Shown: positions 27,559 to 28,255 of the stretch, one piece after another
Layout: each line of letters opens with the position of its first letter
Numbering within the stretch: position 1 is the first letter of the stretch
From: a bacterium
Lineage (GTDB): Bacteria; CAIWAD01
DNA: 28,255 nucleotides
Direction: 5' to 3'
Assembly: GCA_030685015.1 (NCBI GenBank)
Contig: JAUXWS010000003.1
Span: forward strand, 1 to 28,255
Translations under genes and position numbers: made by a program
The notes under the pieces: model-generated
The model's input: only the letters and a program-made list of their open reading frames with translations
Told to the model about the DNA's origin: nothing
Database searches by the model: none

Positions 27559-28011
27559 GGGTCAGGTCATCGCTTAGGGGATCGAAATCGCTTTGGGGAT
27601 CGATATCGATATCGATATCGATATCGAAATGGAGCCAGCTCGCAGGGACTTGTGCCCTAGGCGCCGCGCAACTCGACCAGGCGGTCCACCAGCTGGGCGA
27701 AGCCTCCGCCGCCCGGAGCCCCGGTGAGATCCGACATCTCTCGCCATCGGGATCGGGATCGCTATCGGGATCGGGATCGGAGTCGGAGTCGATAGCGACA
27801 GCGATAGCGATTCTGAGCCGCCCCGGTGAGATCCGACATCACTCGCATCTCTTTCGATATCGGGATTGGGATCGGGATCGCTATCGGGATCGGGATCGGG
27901 TTCGGGATCGGGATCGGCATCGGGATCGGCTTCGATAGCGATAGCGAATGTGATATCGGGATCGATAGCGATAGCGATAGCGAATCTAAGCCACTTCGCG
28001 GAAAACCTGCC
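27559..28011. repeat. Hexamer tandem-repeat region with nested duplications
   Basis: This is 450 bp without a gene, between mtgA and the convergent HAD phosphatase gene. It holds a GATATC/ATCGAT array (about 27598-27627) and longer imperfect arrays of 6-bp units of the types GGGATC and GATAGC (about 27745-27810 and 27856-27986). A 30-bp block occurs identically at 27751-27780 and 27870-27899. CCCCGGTGAGATCCGACATC occurs at 27719-27738 and 27821-27840. The frames crossing it on the minus strand (Ser-Leu, Pro-Ile and Arg-Tyr runs) are by-products of the repeats. No terminator is seen. Confidence 0.85.
27653..27730 (-). pseudogene. Duplicated 3' end of the adjacent HAD phosphatase gene
   Basis: These 78 bp match 28008-28085 at 76 positions and contain the last 23 codons and the stop of the HAD phosphatase gene (one codon changed, Gln to Glu). 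It has no start or upstream part, so it is a gene-end fragment lying 355 bp downstream of the real end, separated from it by the hexamer repeats. The similarity stops abruptly at GGTGAGAT. Confidence 0.85.
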
Positions 28012-28255
28012 CTAAGCGCCGCGCAACTGGACCAGGCGGTCCACCAGCTGGGCGAAGCCTCCGCCGCCCGGAGCCCCGGTGAGATAGGCGGGGTGATGCT
28101 CGACGAGAGGAAGGAAGCGGCTGAGATTGGCCACCCCCACGCTCGTCTCCTCCAGCCAGGCGAACATGGGTTCGTCGTTGGGGCTGTCTCCGCAGAAGGC
28201 GCAGCGCCCGATCGCCTCGTCGGCGTCCAAGCCAACCGTCTGGGCGGCGTAGGCG
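28012..28255 (-). CDS. HAD-IIB family phosphatase, C-terminal part
   Basis: The last 81 codons of a minus-strand gene run in from the right edge. The visible part has the HAD motif IV (FCGDSPNDEPMF, the Mg-binding aspartates), then SVGVANLSRFLPLVEHHPAYLT and GGGGFAQLVDRL, the ending of HAD-IIB (Cof/mannosyl-3-phosphoglycerate phosphatase-like) enzymes. The nucleophile and cap domain are outside the window, so the substrate is open; the PAYLT...GGGGF ending is most like the MPGP/YedP branch. Its final 23 codons are duplicated downstream at 27653-27730. Confidence 0.85.
   Translation of the reverse strand, partial: AYAAQTVGLDADEAIGRCAFCGDSPNDEPMFAWLEETSVGVANLSRFLPLVEHHPAYLTGAPGGGGFAQLVDRLVQLRGA

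Noticed and set aside
27021-27938. A 305-codon plus-strand frame over mtgA ending in Asp-Arg repeats
   Set aside because: It is a shadow of mtgA followed by the hexamer array; codon pattern and homology support mtgA.
27598-27986. CRISPR array
   Set aside because: The units are about 6 bp and contiguous, with no spacers of 25-40 bp and no cas genes nearby.
27762-28235. A 157-codon minus-strand frame with Ser-Leu and Pro-Ile runs
   Set aside because: It lies in a different frame from the HAD phosphatase end and is produced by the hexamer repeats; there is no Shine-Dalgarno or domain.

Overview
The window is about 28 kb of GC-rich, gene-dense bacterial chromosome. Three things point to a Gram-negative lineage of the FCB type (Bacteroidetes/Chlorobi/Fibrobacteres and allied candidate phyla). 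A secreted beta-propeller protein ends in a PNPFNP-type FlgD-like/T9SS-like tail, there is a monofunctional peptidoglycan transglycosylase (MtgA), and there is a YfiR-like periplasmic protein. This placement is inferred from gene content, not from a phylogenetic marker. No phage genes, insertion sequences, CRISPR arrays or tRNAs were seen.

Left part (1-6313): a minus-strand pair (an unrecognised gene running off the left edge, translationally coupled to a YdfG-like short-chain dehydrogenase) diverges from an M32 carboxypeptidase. Next come a branched-chain aminotransferase (ilvE) and a two-gene unit of a YfiR-like periplasmic protein and a methyl-accepting chemotaxis protein. Middle part (6345-11463): a minus-strand operon bcp-mutM-ltaE; a free-standing PAS protein whose 3' end overlaps, tail to tail, a fused inositol-monophosphatase/ADP-ribosylglycohydrolase gene; and the tmRNA gene ssrA on the minus strand with its terminator.

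Right part (11804-28255, all plus strand except the last gene): a large exported protein that looks like a decayed M1-type peptidase, the beta-propeller protein, a DinB-like protein, a perfect 30-bp palindrome, and a tightly coupled trio (SnoaL-like protein, class D beta-lactamase, small membrane protein). These are followed by a K+-dependent membrane pyrophosphatase and then an operon of DUF485 protein, acetate-type Na+ symporter, a 1226-residue multidomain sensor and mtgA. The window ends in a 450-bp hexamer-repeat region carrying a duplicated end of the neighbouring HAD phosphatase gene.

The most unusual element is the 1226-residue protein at 23153-26833: PHP phosphoesterase, membrane segment, periplasmic Cache sensor, membrane segment, two PAS domains, a CBS pair, then a DUF294 nucleotidyltransferase with its C-terminal domain. 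Encoded directly behind a carboxylate/Na+ symporter, it could be a single-chain sensor that adds (nucleotidyltransferase) and removes (PHP) a nucleotidyl mark in response to an external ligand, like GlnD but with PHP instead of HD. This is a hypothesis from architecture and context. The second notable fusion is IMPase-ARH (9071-10996).
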